This document shows, piece after piece, positions 34,146-45,929 of a stretch of DNA of 64,000 bases. Position 1 is the first letter of the stretch. Each line of letters begins with the position of its first letter. The notes under the pieces are model-generated. The model searched no databases. It was not told where the DNA came from and worked only from the letters and a program-made list of their open reading frames with translations. The DNA is from Siphonodentalium dalli (Eukaryota; Mollusca; Scaphopoda; Gadilida; Siphonodentaliidae): positions 218,130,205-218,194,204 of the forward strand of contig CP136064.1 in NCBI GenBank assembly GCA_032622095.1, given 5' to 3'. A program made the position numbers and the translations under genes.

Positions 34146-34236
34146 GAACTGTACCTTGCAGACTGTGTCTTGGTAGGCCCGATAAGAGCTTCTGCCGACA
34201 TCCAGTTCTTGGTATTGTTGAACTCGATTGAACCGA

Positions 34237-34533
34237 TTATATCAGCAGAATTCGTCCACTTGGATACTCCTCATCAGCTTTTATTCTTTTGAGAACCAGC
34301 TTTGTTGTGAACTCGGATACACACAAGCTGTGAATCCATTTCTTGACACCGTATTTACTGATTAAATCGTTATTTATATTCACTAAATTATAGTTCGTCA
34401 ATAACTCAAAGGGGAAGCTTTTTTGGTCAGTCTTTAAAAACTTTTGCTGTGAGTTTTTACGAAATAACAACAGAGACGCCTCCACCAGAATTTTTAACAA
34501 ACGCGCGAACGCAGAAGTCGGAAGTGACGACAC
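34237..34533 (-). CDS. Unidentified 98-codon open frame
   Basis: MSSLPTSAFARLLKILVEAS through FELLTNYNLVNINNDLISKY, GVKKWIHSLCVSEFTTK to LKRIKADEEYPSGRILLI. Composition and codon use look protein-like, and it could be a first exon on the same strand as the candidate exon at 33.4-33.5 kb, but I see no unambiguous donor. I recognise no domain. A chance frame cannot be excluded. Confidence 0.35.
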   Translation of the reverse strand: MSSLPTSAFARLLKILVEASLLLFRKNSQQKFLKTDQKSFPFELLTNYNLVNINNDLISKYGVKKWIHSLCVSEFTTKLVLKRIKADEEYPSGRILLI

Positions 34534-34859
34534 CGATACCGGTTAATTAAACGTTTGGAATTGGAACACAAATCAAATATAGTTTCCGGAAGCTTTCCGG
34601 TTAACGACCGAAGAGACGCCGGTCGCGATATGGGCGTTATGAGGCCGTTATGATACGATTAATGATACTTTATGATGGCATGGTGGTCGAATATGCCCAA
34701 GAAGCTATTCTACCCACTCATTCATACAGATAACTAGCACAAAATATTATTTTGCGCCATAAAAACCTGCGTCCAAGATGTTTTGCTTGAACCAGTTAAT
34801 TCGGGGGTATGAATCCCGCGTACGGCTCAAAACACCCTGAATCCCGCGTGCCGAAGGGG

Positions 34860-35800
34860 GGGGGGGGGTGTGATACCCTAATACATTTAAGAGCCTTAGG
34901 GCTAAGCTTAAATTTAAATTTTCTGCGTTGTGATAATATTGGGGAAACCTTATTCGCTGCATTGTCTAAATAATTATTCCACTTGAGATTATTTTTGAGT
35001 TCCAGACCAAGATGCGGGTGCGAGTCTATAGGCTACAATGCATGGAAACGTCGTAACTTACTATGGTGATTTCAGGTACTATATAGGGAGTAAGACAGCG
35101 CTACTACTTTTGATAGATTGAAGGACACCAACCATTTATGTGCCCATTCATCAATTATATTTAAGACAATATTTAAATCACTTGTAAGTATGTCCAAATC
35201 GTAATGGGAGGTACGTCGTTAATATAGACCATAACTAGGAAGGGGCCCAATATTTATCGTTGTGATACCCCGGGATATTTTTCATGTTAGAATATGTGTT
35301 GTTAACAACTATACTCTTTCATGTTATAATATGTGTTAACAATAACTCTTTGTAATCCCCCAGCCAGGTAAGAAATTGTCCCGTGGTGACTCAGCTTATT
35401 TACACCCCCGGTGCTAGACTCTCGAATACCCTAGAAATATCGCAAAATACAGAACATATGTTCAAGTACTTGTCAAGAGACTGGTAAAAGTTGTGGTATA
35501 CATATATATATATAAGTCTATTAGTTCCTATGAGGTATTGTGCCCTGGTCGAAAACGAGATTGGTGGTGGTATATATTTCTTAGTTTATTCAATAATCTA
35601 CTTCACAGTAAGGGTGATACCTGCTCGAGATTGCATACTTTTTGTGAGCTGATAGATATTGCAATACACATTTAATTTACCCGGGAGAAATTCCATGATT
35701 GTAAGCGACGTAAAGAAAAATTGCTGACAAAGTCATTTAAAAATCCAGTTGGAGTTGATCTACGGTGAAATACATCATACAAGACAAATATTACCTGTTT
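34860..35800 (-). pseudogene. LINE reverse transcriptase remnant, heavily shifted
   Basis: Minus strand, in order with frame changes: LRNIYHHQSRFRPGHNTS (RT 'N.....QSGFRPGHST'), a degraded DISRVFESLAPGV, VYINDVPPITIWTYL ('VYINDLP'), DEWAHKWLVSFNLSK ('I..WA.KWLV.FN..K') and HPHLGLELKNNLKWNNYLD, NAANKVSPIL. These are RT palm and thumb blocks in the right order over about 900 bp. Stops and shifts in every block show it is ancient. Confidence 0.8.
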
Positions 35801-35884
35801 CAATAAATTTCCTGTTACACCATCAAAAAGTTTTCATATCAGGTTTTATACTGGTGGAATATGATCTCCGAGGGCGTAGCTAGA

Positions 35885-36955
35885 GAAGAGATTCTTCACG
35901 GAAATATATATGTGCAATCGAGCGGGCTGGGGTCATTCATAAAGAGAGCACAATATATGGAGTAGGCCTATTCATCGACGTAAACACGGTGGAAGGGTCA
36001 CAATAGCATGGCTCTATATAATTTCAATAAAACCGCGTCGGTGCGAGAACTTGGGGCATTCATGTGCAGAGAAAAATATGTCATGCACGGGGACCTTCCT
36101 GTGCCGAGAAATATCTAGGGAGCATGAGCGTTCATCGTCGTTAACCGGTAGACTGGTCACGTGTAACGATAGTATCCGAGATATCATTTTACACAATCGT
36201 GTTTCATTCTCGTCCATTACCACTAATTCCTGGGACGAATTATAGCATATAATGCTTATGTGAGACAAACGCTCTGTATTTTTACAATATAAGGAATATA
36301 CTAATAAGAAACGCTCTTTTTAACTTGAATTTTAGGAAAAGTCCTATGCAGAGTATCGACCTATTTTGATCTCAAGTGGATGTGATAAAAGCGAAGATAT
36401 TTTCAGACCTTTGATAGATGTGCCAATGGCACTGAAGCGCAATAGCCAACTAGAATCTGATGTCAGGTGGGGTTGGTTGTAATGTAATGTTTGTTGATTA
36501 GTTTTCAGAATCTATGTCCTGCCAACCGCCACGGATTATAACATTGCGAGCCGTCACCAACACGAGCCACCACTAACACCTGGTAGTTGTCATCATGCGC
36601 GGCAGGTACCAGACACTATACTCCCACAACTAATTTCGCTCTCCCGAACTGAATCGCTCGAATAACCTCATGGCAGGAGGTTGTGCAATGAACAAGAATA
36701 TTGGACAGTGTAACCCCCTTCATGTCGCACATCGCCGCAAACGATGCGCCACAATAGGGGACTCTTACCCCTCGCAGTGGGGCGGTAGGCATATTCTATC
36801 CCGGGTCCACACGAAGAGGGAACATCTTATTGAGACACACCTTCATGCGGTTATCCAAGTTAATAAAGGGTGTTCGTTATCAGGCCCTGGAGCAAGTTTT
36901 TTATTCATGGATTTATTAGCATTTTCAACTTCTGATAGATTGATGTCCTCATGAG
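35885..36955. other. No gene recognised
   Basis: Frames of 64-94 codons occur on both strands (36014-36268 and 36670-36954) without recognisable motifs. Confidence 0.4.
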
Positions 36956-36959
36956 CCGA

Positions 36960-37360
36960 AACAATAAATTCAAAAGTGAATGGGTAGAAACAATATTGGA
37001 GCACCACAAGGATTTTCAATAAGTCATATCCTTTTCATTCTGTACACTGATGACAAAATTGAATCTAACTATACAAAGCCGAAACAATAAATAAATTCAA
37101 AATTAATGGGTAGAAACAATATTGGAGCACCACAAGGATTTGTAATAAGTCATATCCTCTTCATTCTGTACACTGATGACAAAATTGGATCTAACTATAC
37201 AAAGACTGCGGTACTCGGGTGATGTAACTATCGTCACCACTGATAAAGATACCATAACTGCACAAATACATATGAATATCTGCAATCAACAAATCTCGGA
37301 CTGGTGCAACAAATGGCACCTTTGTATAAACATCATGTAAACTGATTATATGTGCATTAT
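36960..37360 (+). pseudogene. LINE RT palm fragment with internal ~122-bp duplication
   Basis: NNIGAPQGFSISHILFILYTDD occurs at 36990-37055 (shorter: GAPQGFSISHILFILYTDD) and again at 37111-37176 (GAPQGFVISHILFILYTDD). The DNA between is nearly identical. This is the RT 'G.PQG...P.LF.LY.ND' motif. In another frame LRYSGDVTIVTTDKDT follows; the expected catalytic YxDD reads YSGD. ICNQQISDWCNKWHLCINI then matches the thumb ('I..W...W.L..N'). The duplication and the D-to-G change rule out function. Confidence 0.85.
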
Positions 37361-37540
37361 TCCTGACTGTTCTTCTGCATGCCCATGTGTTCACACCCTA
37401 CCTTCACATAAATAACTGGCCTTAAGTTTATCCGTGACAAAACATATTCGTTAGAAATGAGTTAATCAGAATTCTGGAAATCTGCCGATCACCATTTTCG
37501 ACCTGTTCTCCAGAAAATACGCACATTTTCTGCTTATTAT

Positions 37541-37996
37541 GCCCCCGATCTCCGATGGAGATTTGGAGGTATATAGTGGAGCCCTCCGTCCGTCCGTCCG
37601 TCCGTCCGCTCTCACCAGAGCGTACTTGTGGGGTGCGATGAAATTAATAATTTTTTTTCCTAACTGTTTTATTCCACAAACATCTCCGTTATTTCGTTAA
37701 TATAACATTTCTCAGATTATGTAATACGTCTGAAATACGTATTTAGAGAAAAAAAATATTTAGTCGTGGTTTCGTCCGTCCATTTTTTGCAGAGTTACGC
37801 CCCTTTTTGGACTTAGAAAATTCAGGTTTTCTGCTACTTTTTTTGGTTTCCAGATGATAACTTGATTTTGGATTGTTTACTCATGAATAATATAACTTTA
37901 CAAAGTGCCATTTAATAAGCATTTGCACAAAAATAAGAAAAATCCTCTCTGGTTGTACAGTCGGGGGCGTTACCTCCGCCCAGCGGTGCACTTGTA
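37541..37996 (-). mobile_element. pearl/Helentron-like element, copy 2 (one core unit)
   Basis: It is the reverse complement of 25495-26108, with the terminal hairpin at 37549-37572 (GATCTCCGATGGAGATTTGG), (TCCG)n at 37588-37609, one core unit including GAGTTACGCCCCTTTTTGGA, and the left end GCCCAGCGGTGCACTTGT at 37979-37996. About 200 bp between microsatellite and core differs from copy 1. Confidence 0.75.
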
Positions 37997-37999
37997 ATA

Positions 38000-38265
38000 T
38001 AACTTGATTTAGGCTGATATCTGCTGAGAATCGCCTCATTATGAGTCGATAATGTGCTGCAAATGGGATCGTTTCTAAGCAGATTATGTGCGCACATTGC
38101 CACATATAAGCCAACTCATGTGTTCGTTCTTTAACACGTGCTTTCATTGTGGCCCGCTCCATAAAACGAAATAACGGCTATGTCTCCATTATCTGCTTAG
38201 CTCAGAATCAAATATTCACATTATAGGTCGATTATGTGCGTATTTACGCGAGAATATGTTGACGT
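38000..38265. repeat. Family T repeat, copy 2
   Basis: It shares GAGTCGATAATGTGCTG, TTTCTAAGCAGATTATGTG, GGCCCGCTCCATAAAACGAA and TTATAGGTCGATTATGTGCG with 50565-50915 in the opposite order and orientation. Non-coding. Confidence 0.65.
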
Positions 38266-38299
38266 TGTAGGGACACCCATGTCTATCAACGTTATTTGT

Positions 38300-39185
38300 T
38301 GCATTTCCTATTACCACCGAAGCGTCTGGTGGTACCATATTAGTTCGCTTCGCATTGCGTCACATCATAGCATACTGCAACTTATACTATAATGTTCCAA
38401 AAACTCTTGGCGATTTCGAACAAAAATAGTTTTCGTTTTCACGGCCGATAGTTAATACTCAAGAAACAATTAGGTGGAGTGATGCCATAATTATTCCCCC
38501 GGATAACACTAACTTCTTTTGTCCTTTGGTAGTACTGGAAGCCTTCTGAAACAAAGATATTATAATAGCTTTATTACTAATTAGGCAACAGTACACACTT
38601 TTCTGGAAATAAACTCAGAGTACTGTAATTAGAATAAATTCTGACCAGCTGTCATTGTTTATTGAAGACACCGATTGTTGGACAAATCATCAGTCTGTAC
38701 AGGTCTGACCTACTGTTATTAAAAAGCCACATGCATTGACTTCGTGAAACAATTGACTCAACTATTTTAACTTATATTGACTAAAATATGATCGAATTTA
38801 CCATATGATCGAAATAAAACTATTGTTATAAAATATGTAATATAAAACATTTTCTTGAACGAACATACGTGTATGTGCATTATTATAAAACTACTAAACA
38901 AATCACCCGACAATCAAATTGTCAAATAGCTTTGCGAGTTTAAGGGTACCACTCTAAAAAATCAAGGGATCTCTTGTGTAAAAATATAAACCTTCATGTT
39001 ATGGCCATGATAGTTATAAAGACACGGTCAGTTCAATCTTATTATAGTCTTATTCCTTTTCCAGAAAGTCGTCCCGCTGACTCACGCAATTTATTAATGT
39101 TAAAAACGACATATTTATCGCCGCTATATCAACAGTATGTACACTTTCAAAATACCTGTTTCCAGTCCGACATATAAGTGAAGAC
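38300..39185. repeat. Segmental duplication, left copy
   Basis: This is a direct repeat of 40305-41165. Shared blocks in order include CCGAAGCGTCTGGTG, CTCAAGAAACAATTAGGTGG, CTTCTTTTGTCCTTTGGTAG, TTGTTGGACAAATCAT, AGTCTGTACAGGTCT, AAGGGTACCACTCTAA and TTATTAATGTTAAAAACGAC. Copies have diverged with many small indels. No coding frame is conserved between them. Confidence 0.85.
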
Positions 39186-40304
39186 AATGTTTTTGGATGG
39201 TTTCTAGCAACTAAAGAGTGTTTAGTTATTTCAAGTTATGGAATAAATCGACCATACTTGCTTTGCGTCTCTGCATCTCAGCACACAAAGGTGTATATGA
39301 CTTCTGTTCATTTTGCTAAGTTCCTGGAAACAAAAGGGATAAGTATCATATACGAGTCTGTTTATAAGCAACTTGTTAGAGTCAATGTGGGTACAGGAGT
39401 ATTGCTAAATATTGTTTTAGAATGCCAGTCAAAGCAATAAGTGCATCCTACAGCTGACGTGTTCAACAAAACCATTGGGCTTATGCGAAGTCTGGTAACA
39501 TTAAATCAGACTCGTCGATACACAACATACCTTGCGAATTTTGACTTCAGAAAAGTTACTCAAAATTATCTATACACATTGATTTCTTCCAAGTTCCGTT
39601 GTCTCGGTAGTGTTTCAACGTTTCTCAACCATCTCTTGAAATAAGGTCAAAATGCTTTGCAATTTTTGCATGATATAGTGTTCATCCGTGAAACGACTCC
39701 ATGCATTCTCCAAACAATGAGTCTTCAATCTAGAATGTCAAAGACACGTGCGAATCAAATCCATAAATCCGTTTATTGCATACATGTACACCGATTTTAA
39801 TAATTCATATTCAAGTGTGAATCTCACTAATATAGTAATAATTATTTTACTGCTATGATGAAAAACCTAAAACCCTTCTAATATTAGGCATGTGTCCTAA
39901 ATATTGTCGATAATGTATTTTTCACGGGCAGTCATAGGAGATTAATATCTTTTAAATAACCATTCAATATACCACAAACGTAGCCACATTCACATAATCA
40001 ATGTTATCCATTGGATTGTAGACATGATATTAATATCGGAAATAGTTATACAATTACACATGTATATATGCTTCCAATCACATGATTTATTATTTTTAAT
40101 TATTGTATCAAGTCGCACTTGCCATTAACATATTCCGTAATCAGAAAAAATAACATGTGCACAACTTACAAGATGGGAATGGTCATGTTTAGCTCTCACC
40201 AAAATAGCACCATGCTATTGCTTGCTGTTGTCTGGATTTTAGTATGTAAATAGCTGATCGGCAGCTTTTTTCCGAAATTTACGTACAAACCATGTCTGAT
40301 TGCA
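39186..40304. other. Sequence between the duplicated segments; no gene
   Basis: Frames of 60-67 codons at 39258-39440 and 39441-39644 have no recognisable motif. AT-rich otherwise. Confidence 0.4.
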
Positions 40305-41165
40305 TTTCATAATACCACAGAAGCGTCTGGTGCAATATGGTCCCACATCACCTTGTATCAGACCATGGCATTTAACATGAGATGCTGCAATTTACAATGT
40401 CATGTTTCAAAAACGCTTCAAAACGTTTATAAAAAACATTTTTCGTTTTCTTTGCAGATATTTCATGCTCAAGAAACAGTTAGGTGGAATGATGCCATCC
40501 TTATTCCCCTGGTTACAATAACTTCTTTTGTCCTTTGGTAGGACTTGCGCCCTTCTGAAACAAAGAGGAGAGAAACATTTTTATTACCTATTTGGCAGCA
40601 GTACATAATGTTCTGCTAATCAACTCTGAGTACTTTTCTTCGAATGAATGCTGATGAATTCTTCTTTACGATGGTACCATGACCAGCGGTCAGTGTTTAT
40701 TGTTGACACCAATTGTTGGACAAATCATTAGTCTGTACAGGTCTTTCCTGTTGCGTTATTAAAAACACCTGCATTGTCTCAGTAATTGACTTACCCATTT
40801 TAACTAATATTGACTATTATGTGATCGAAGTGACTCATGACGTAAGAAATATAATTATTGAAGTAATTTAAAAATATTTTCTTGAATGAGCATACGAAAA
40901 TGTGTGCTCTATGATCCAGTTTAAGGGTACCACTCTAACAAATTAAGGGATATCCTATGTATGATATAAACATTCATGCTATGACCATGATAGTAATGAC
41001 ATTGCCAGTTCAATATGATTATAGTCTTATTCCTTTTCAAGACAGTCACGTCACGCTCTCTCGCACAATGTATTAATGTTAAAAACGACAGATGCATGGT
41101 TGCTATATCACTGGTACATTTACTTTCAGACTACCTGTTTCCAGTCAGACAACAGTGAAAACAAA
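40305..41165. repeat. Segmental duplication, right copy
   Basis: Direct repeat of 38300-39185, offset about 2.0 kb. It continues into the next tandem family at about 41180. Confidence 0.85.
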
Positions 41166-41179
41166 ATTGAACACTATCT

Positions 41180-43690
41180 TCGTCATACATGTTGAAATTA
41201 TCATAGGTAATAGCAGGGTGGCGGACATAAACTGTCCAGGGCGTATCCTTGGTAAGAGTCTCAATATTGGAATTGATCCCCTTTTAATTGCGACTTCTCC
41301 ACTGTGGATACAAACTCCCTTTTTTGTTATCACAGAGCAACAAATGAATGAGAGCTGAGAAACATGTTACAACATGGGATTAAGTATATTAATTTCTTAA
41401 CATTGTTCTCGATCCTCTTGAAGATGGAAAGAACAATCGATGAGATGTCGTTCGGCCACAATGGAATAACAATGTGGTTTTCACTTCACTTCCATTCTAC
41501 CTCCCCACACAGAACAACTTAACCCTTTGAGTGCCAGGGGCCGATCTCATCGGCCCTAATTTACGGTCTGTAAAATCGGCCTGAAAAAAATATAAAAAAC
41601 ATTTATTTTTTTAGATTTTTAAAAAATTATTAAAATTGTAAAAAATTGTAAAAAAATAATAACAAATGATGAAAAATTGTTAGGCCAATGCATTCTCTTA
41701 TATATGCGAGGCGACCTATGGTCGACTCGCATATATAAGAGAATGCATTGGCACAGGGTATATGGGTTGATACAAAAATCGAACGTGGCACTCAAAGGGT
41801 TAAGAGATGAGAAAGCTAGGGTGGCGGACAAAATGTCCAGGGCGTATCATTGGTAGGACTCTCAATATTGGAATTGATCCGCTTTTGTGACTTCTCCACT
41901 GTGGATACAAACTACCTTCTTTTTGTTTTATCACAGAGCGACATGTGAAAGAGCTGAGATACCTATGTGATAACATGGGATTAATGATATTAATTTCTCA
42001 ATATCACTCTCGATCCTCTTGAATATGGCTAGAAAATACTATGACATGTCGTTCGATGGAATAAACTGTTTGGTTTTGATTGCCCTTCCTCCAGCGCCTT
42101 CACTCACTCACTCACTCAACCTATTTCCGCGATCCGAACAACTGCTGCTCCAACAAGTCCCATATCGGCATATCGCGGCTCCCAGCAGAAACGAGACGCC
42201 GTCAATGATGGTATGAGCTCATAATAAGTCCAACACACTACTCCTTTGACTGATTGAACTACTCGAACATGTTTTAGTAAATATGGGGTTAAAGGTACTC
42301 ATACAAGATCATTATTAATCTACTCATTTTGTATTCTTTTAACGTATTCATTTTTAATCTAAGTGCTAACTTGCTTGTAGATGTACTATTGACTCCATTT
42401 ACGAATTTGCTGAATTAGCTGCATTAATGTCTTAAATATGCCGTCTCACTAATAATTCTATGCTCTCATTAGAGAGGCGAACAACATGTTCATCGTACAT
42501 GCTGAAATTCACACAGGAAATAGCAGCGTGGGGACAAACAAGCTCCAATGTCTATCCTTGGTGAGAGTTTCAATATATGAATTGATCCGATTTGGAGATT
42601 TTTCCCATCGCGGATATATCTGCATCTTTTCATCACAGATCAATCGAGAAAATGAGAGCTGATAAACCTATGTGACAACATGGGATTTATATTAATTTCT
42701 CAATATCATTCTCGACCCTCATCCTGAAGATAGAAAGAACATTGGATGAAATGTCGTTCGAACCACAATGGAACAACACAATGTTTTGGTTTGATTGCCC
42801 TTCCTCCAATGGCTTCTAAAATGCAAACACTGCCTCACTCCACCTTCTACCTTCTACCTCTTTCCACCATCCAAACATTGGTTGCTCCAGCAAGTCCCAT
42901 ATATACATATCCCTGCTCCCAGCAGAAACTGGATGCCCGCTAAACATGGGATGAGCCCATACAATAAACTTACATATAGAACAAATGTAAGATATAAAAG
43001 ATATATAAGATATAAAAGGTATGATGAGAATCCCAGCAGTTAGTTTGCTCAATATTAGGAATATTAAGATCTTCAAGCATTGATATTGCTATAGAATAAA
43101 AAAAGTATGAAGATTTAGTAAATATAGTATTGAAGTGACTCACACTGATCAATGTTAATCTACTCATTTGCTATTGCTTTAAAGTATTCATTTTGAATTT
43201 AAGTGCTAACTTGCTTATACTATTGACTATAAATGCAACTAAATTAGTTGCATTAATGGCTGCAATTATGCCCTCAACTATTTTCCCCTCATTTAATAAA
43301 ACAAATAATCTTGTCACAATAATCTGTCTTATAACCATTTCTTTACTACATGAATTCTCAAATCGGTTATCAAAGATTAATATTCATCTGGAGGGATTCT
43401 CAACTAATATAAGCAGACTGCAACAGAACAGATAATACAAATACATAAGGATTACTATTCATGGTGGAAAGTGCTTGGATAATAAGTTCAAGCACATTAC
43501 CCCTATAACCAAGTGAACCACCTGACAATGACGGATTAGTCATTTTTAATATAAGTGCTAACATGCTTGTGGAGGTACTGTTGACTCAATTGTGCCCTCA
43601 ACTCGCTGATGAAAATTATGTCCCCATGTTAGATCATACATGCTGAAATGCTCATAGGAAATAGCAGGGTGGAAGACAAACAAAAATCCG
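41180..43690. repeat. Diverged tandem segmental repeats, three to four copies
   Basis: Copies start near 41184, 41815, 42490 and 43625 with AAATAGCAGGGTGG. Other shared blocks are TCAATATTGGAATTGATCC, CAACATGGGATTAA, TCTCGATCCTCTTGAA and, later, TAAGTGCTAACTTGCTT (42357, 43200, 43553). The first junction is occupied by the TTAA element 41519-41803. Frames are not conserved. Confidence 0.75.
41519..41803. mobile_element. piggyBac-like MITE carrying the 68-bp hairpin
   Basis: TTAA at 41519-41522 and 41800-41803. The termini CCCTTTGAGTGCCA and TGGCACTCAAAGGG are perfect 14-bp inverted repeats, a textbook piggyBac-type end. Inside lies a hairpin at 41686-41753 (ATGCATTCTCTTATATATGC ... GCATATATAAGAGAATGCAT) practically identical to those at 13200 and 13347. 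No coding. Confidence 0.88.
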
Positions 43691-43869
43691 ATTCAGGGTT
43701 GGCGCTGGATCAAGATTTCTCTTGCGAAATTATTTTTTTGTATGCTAAATTCCAAAATGATTTGCCAAATTAAATTGTAGGTATCTGTATTAATATAAAC
43801 GACGACATAAACATATATTATGGTTATTCATATATTAAAGATGATTAATTTTACGATACCAAACATCAG

Positions 43870-44860
43870 CTCGCTGGGAAAATGCAGCAGCAAAATTCAA
43901 ATACAGATGGACCTAGAATATTTTTCGTTAGATCATTGAAATAATGAACATTCTATTGTGCGATTTAGTTCTCAATGTTTTGAATAGAGAACGCCCGCTC
44001 GCAGTTTCGTGATTGCTACAGGAACACAGACTAGCCGATCGGCAAACTGACCAACAATCCGGCGTTGTTTTTCTTCGCTTTGATGGAGGGTCGCGACGTG
44101 TTAACCTCATAAATTATGTTGTCAGTAGTAGATAATTCAATAGTGTAGACTTATGTTTCCTCATGTTTTTCTATGTCGTTTTGACGTCAAAGTTTTTCCA
44201 TAGCATTGAGCACGTCGGAATCGTTCTCAGCAAAAGAATTGTCTGTTTCAACTTGGTAGCATCTTTAATATCGTGGCCTGGCATCTGAAAACTATAGAAT
44301 TTCAGATAGAAACTGTTTTAACGAAGGTAAACAGTCGCTGTGACCAGTGGATTGATGTCCGAGAAGTATATCACTGAACACGTTAATAACTTGCAGAGAA
44401 TAGAACATCCTCCAAGGGATGGGTTATCCAGATGAACTCACATGATGCTATGGTTTTATATAATAAATTCGCTTTGGCAGAAGAATCCTCGAATAGAACA
44501 GCTAACAAATTTGAATAATTACTGAGGATGGAACTCACACTGGCCATCTCATAGAACACATGTGTTTGATTTGTATAGAATTTCTGCAGTTTCCTGTTTT
44601 TGGCGATCGGCTGAAGAATGAGAATATTAAATTTGACGAATCCTGATATTTCAACATGTACGGAAAATCGTCAGCTGCATCACAAATAGCGAGCGAGAGT
44701 CGATGAACAATACAATGATCTTGTGGAACATCATTGTTAATCCGCTAGCTTACACCATTCTTCCGACCAAACATGACATGCACCATCGGTAGCAAGGCCA
44801 CACAACCTGTCCAACATATTCTCATGAAAATATGTTGACATTGAACCTAAATATCACATA
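43870..44860 (-). pseudogene. hAT-type transposase remnant
   Basis: The minus strand, 44860 downward, reads with frame breaks LDRLCGLATDGACHV (catalytic Asp block), DVPQDHCIVHRLSLAICDAA and DDFPYMLKYQDS (the 'HC..HRL.LA' motif). Near the end come CERAFSIQNIEN and FNDLTKNILGPSVFEF, the hAT C-terminal dimerisation block ('CER.FS....K.......LN.L'). The spacing is that of the KIAA1586/ZNF862-like hAT transposases. Several stops and shifts; non-functional. It lies just downstream of, and on the same strand as, the MULE-SWIM remnant. Confidence 0.75.
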
Positions 44861-44960
44861 TTTATGTTGCTATTTGGCGGCAATTTTCTATAGCGTGACG
44901 TATCGACACAATAGCGAAACTTTGCAAATTATTGAAACACCCTTTACATGTAGGGCGTTT

Positions 44961-45910
44961 TCAGCGACCATACTTATACACATCCAAATAAGCAACTCCC
45001 AGTGCTTCTAATTCGAGTTTGTGTGTAACGTTCACAGCCTTTGCCTCGCTCAGTGTTTTCTGCATGAACTTTTCTGCCATTATACATTCCATTTCCTTTC
45101 CGGAATACGATAACTGGTTCAGTATTTCCTCGTCAGAACTGAACCCCAAACAAAGAAGAATCAACACGATATGCTTGCACACATCTTTGCCCATCTTTGG
45201 TAAATAATATTGACACGAACATTCCGGTTTGGGCATGAGTTACACAGTACGATCGGTCAAGCATAATTTTGTGGAAGACCAGATATGACCCACATGCCTT
45301 TCCCTTAACCCCTTCCCTATTATCGACTCATTTTGCATTGCAAGCGCCTTTTGCATTGTTATTCGAAATTCTTGACTACCAATAGGACGATAATTAGAGC
45401 ATGAAGTATTCGCGTTGGTTTTCGTTTTCTTATGAGTCCCCGACACAATTGTAACGTTGTCATCGTCATCAGAGGAATAAGTTATGGGGACACCGATCCT
45501 CCGTTTCCGCTGCAGGGTCAACTTTTGGTGGGTTTCGTGTTCTTAGAATCCTCTGACACAATTTCAACGTCGTCATCGTCGGAAAAATGAGTTTGGGAGC
45601 ATCGATCTTTCGATTCCGCGTAGAAACTGAAGTTTGTGCTTACAAGTGATTCTTCAGTTGCTGTGGCGTTTTTGCCAGCTTGTGACAGTGGGTCGTACGT
45701 TCATCTATGGGCAGTATTTTTATCGCAAATGTCTGTGCAATGGATTGTGTCTATATCGGCTGTGGACATTTCACAAGACCGTAGACCAAGTCGGTAAGCT
45801 CGATCATCCCGCCGTACACCATCCATGTGGTCACATTCGAAGGAGGATGGACTACTGAGCTCACGGTAAGCTCCCCTCAAATATTCCTCAAGTTTGACGA
45901 TCACCATTTG
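44961..45910 (-). pseudogene. C-terminal part of a MULE-type protein: acidic SIM-like motifs and SWIM zinc finger
   Basis: The coding-like minus strand runs from about 45907 (KLEEYLRGAYRELSS, ECDHMDGVRRDDRAYR) through a shift into HFSDDDDVEIVSEDSKN (about 45590-45540), then another shift into RKRRIGVPITYSSDDDDNV, TIVSG. It continues EFRITMQKALAMQNESIIG and reaches CLTDRTV-TAA (45240-45242)-LMPKPE. The same frame goes on with CSCQYYLPKMGKDVCKHIVL, the CxC...CxH SWIM finger, and ends YLDVYKYGR at 44961. SWIM fingers accompany MULE transposases (MUDRA/FAR1 group). The upstream MULE domain is at 47275-48090. One in-frame stop and two shifts indicate a pseudogene. Confidence 0.75.
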
Positions 45911-45929
45911 GGAATCTACAACGTCGTCT

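Noticed and set aside
33801-34231. Pro- or Gly-rich frames on both strands
   Set aside because: Products of the poly-C minisatellite.
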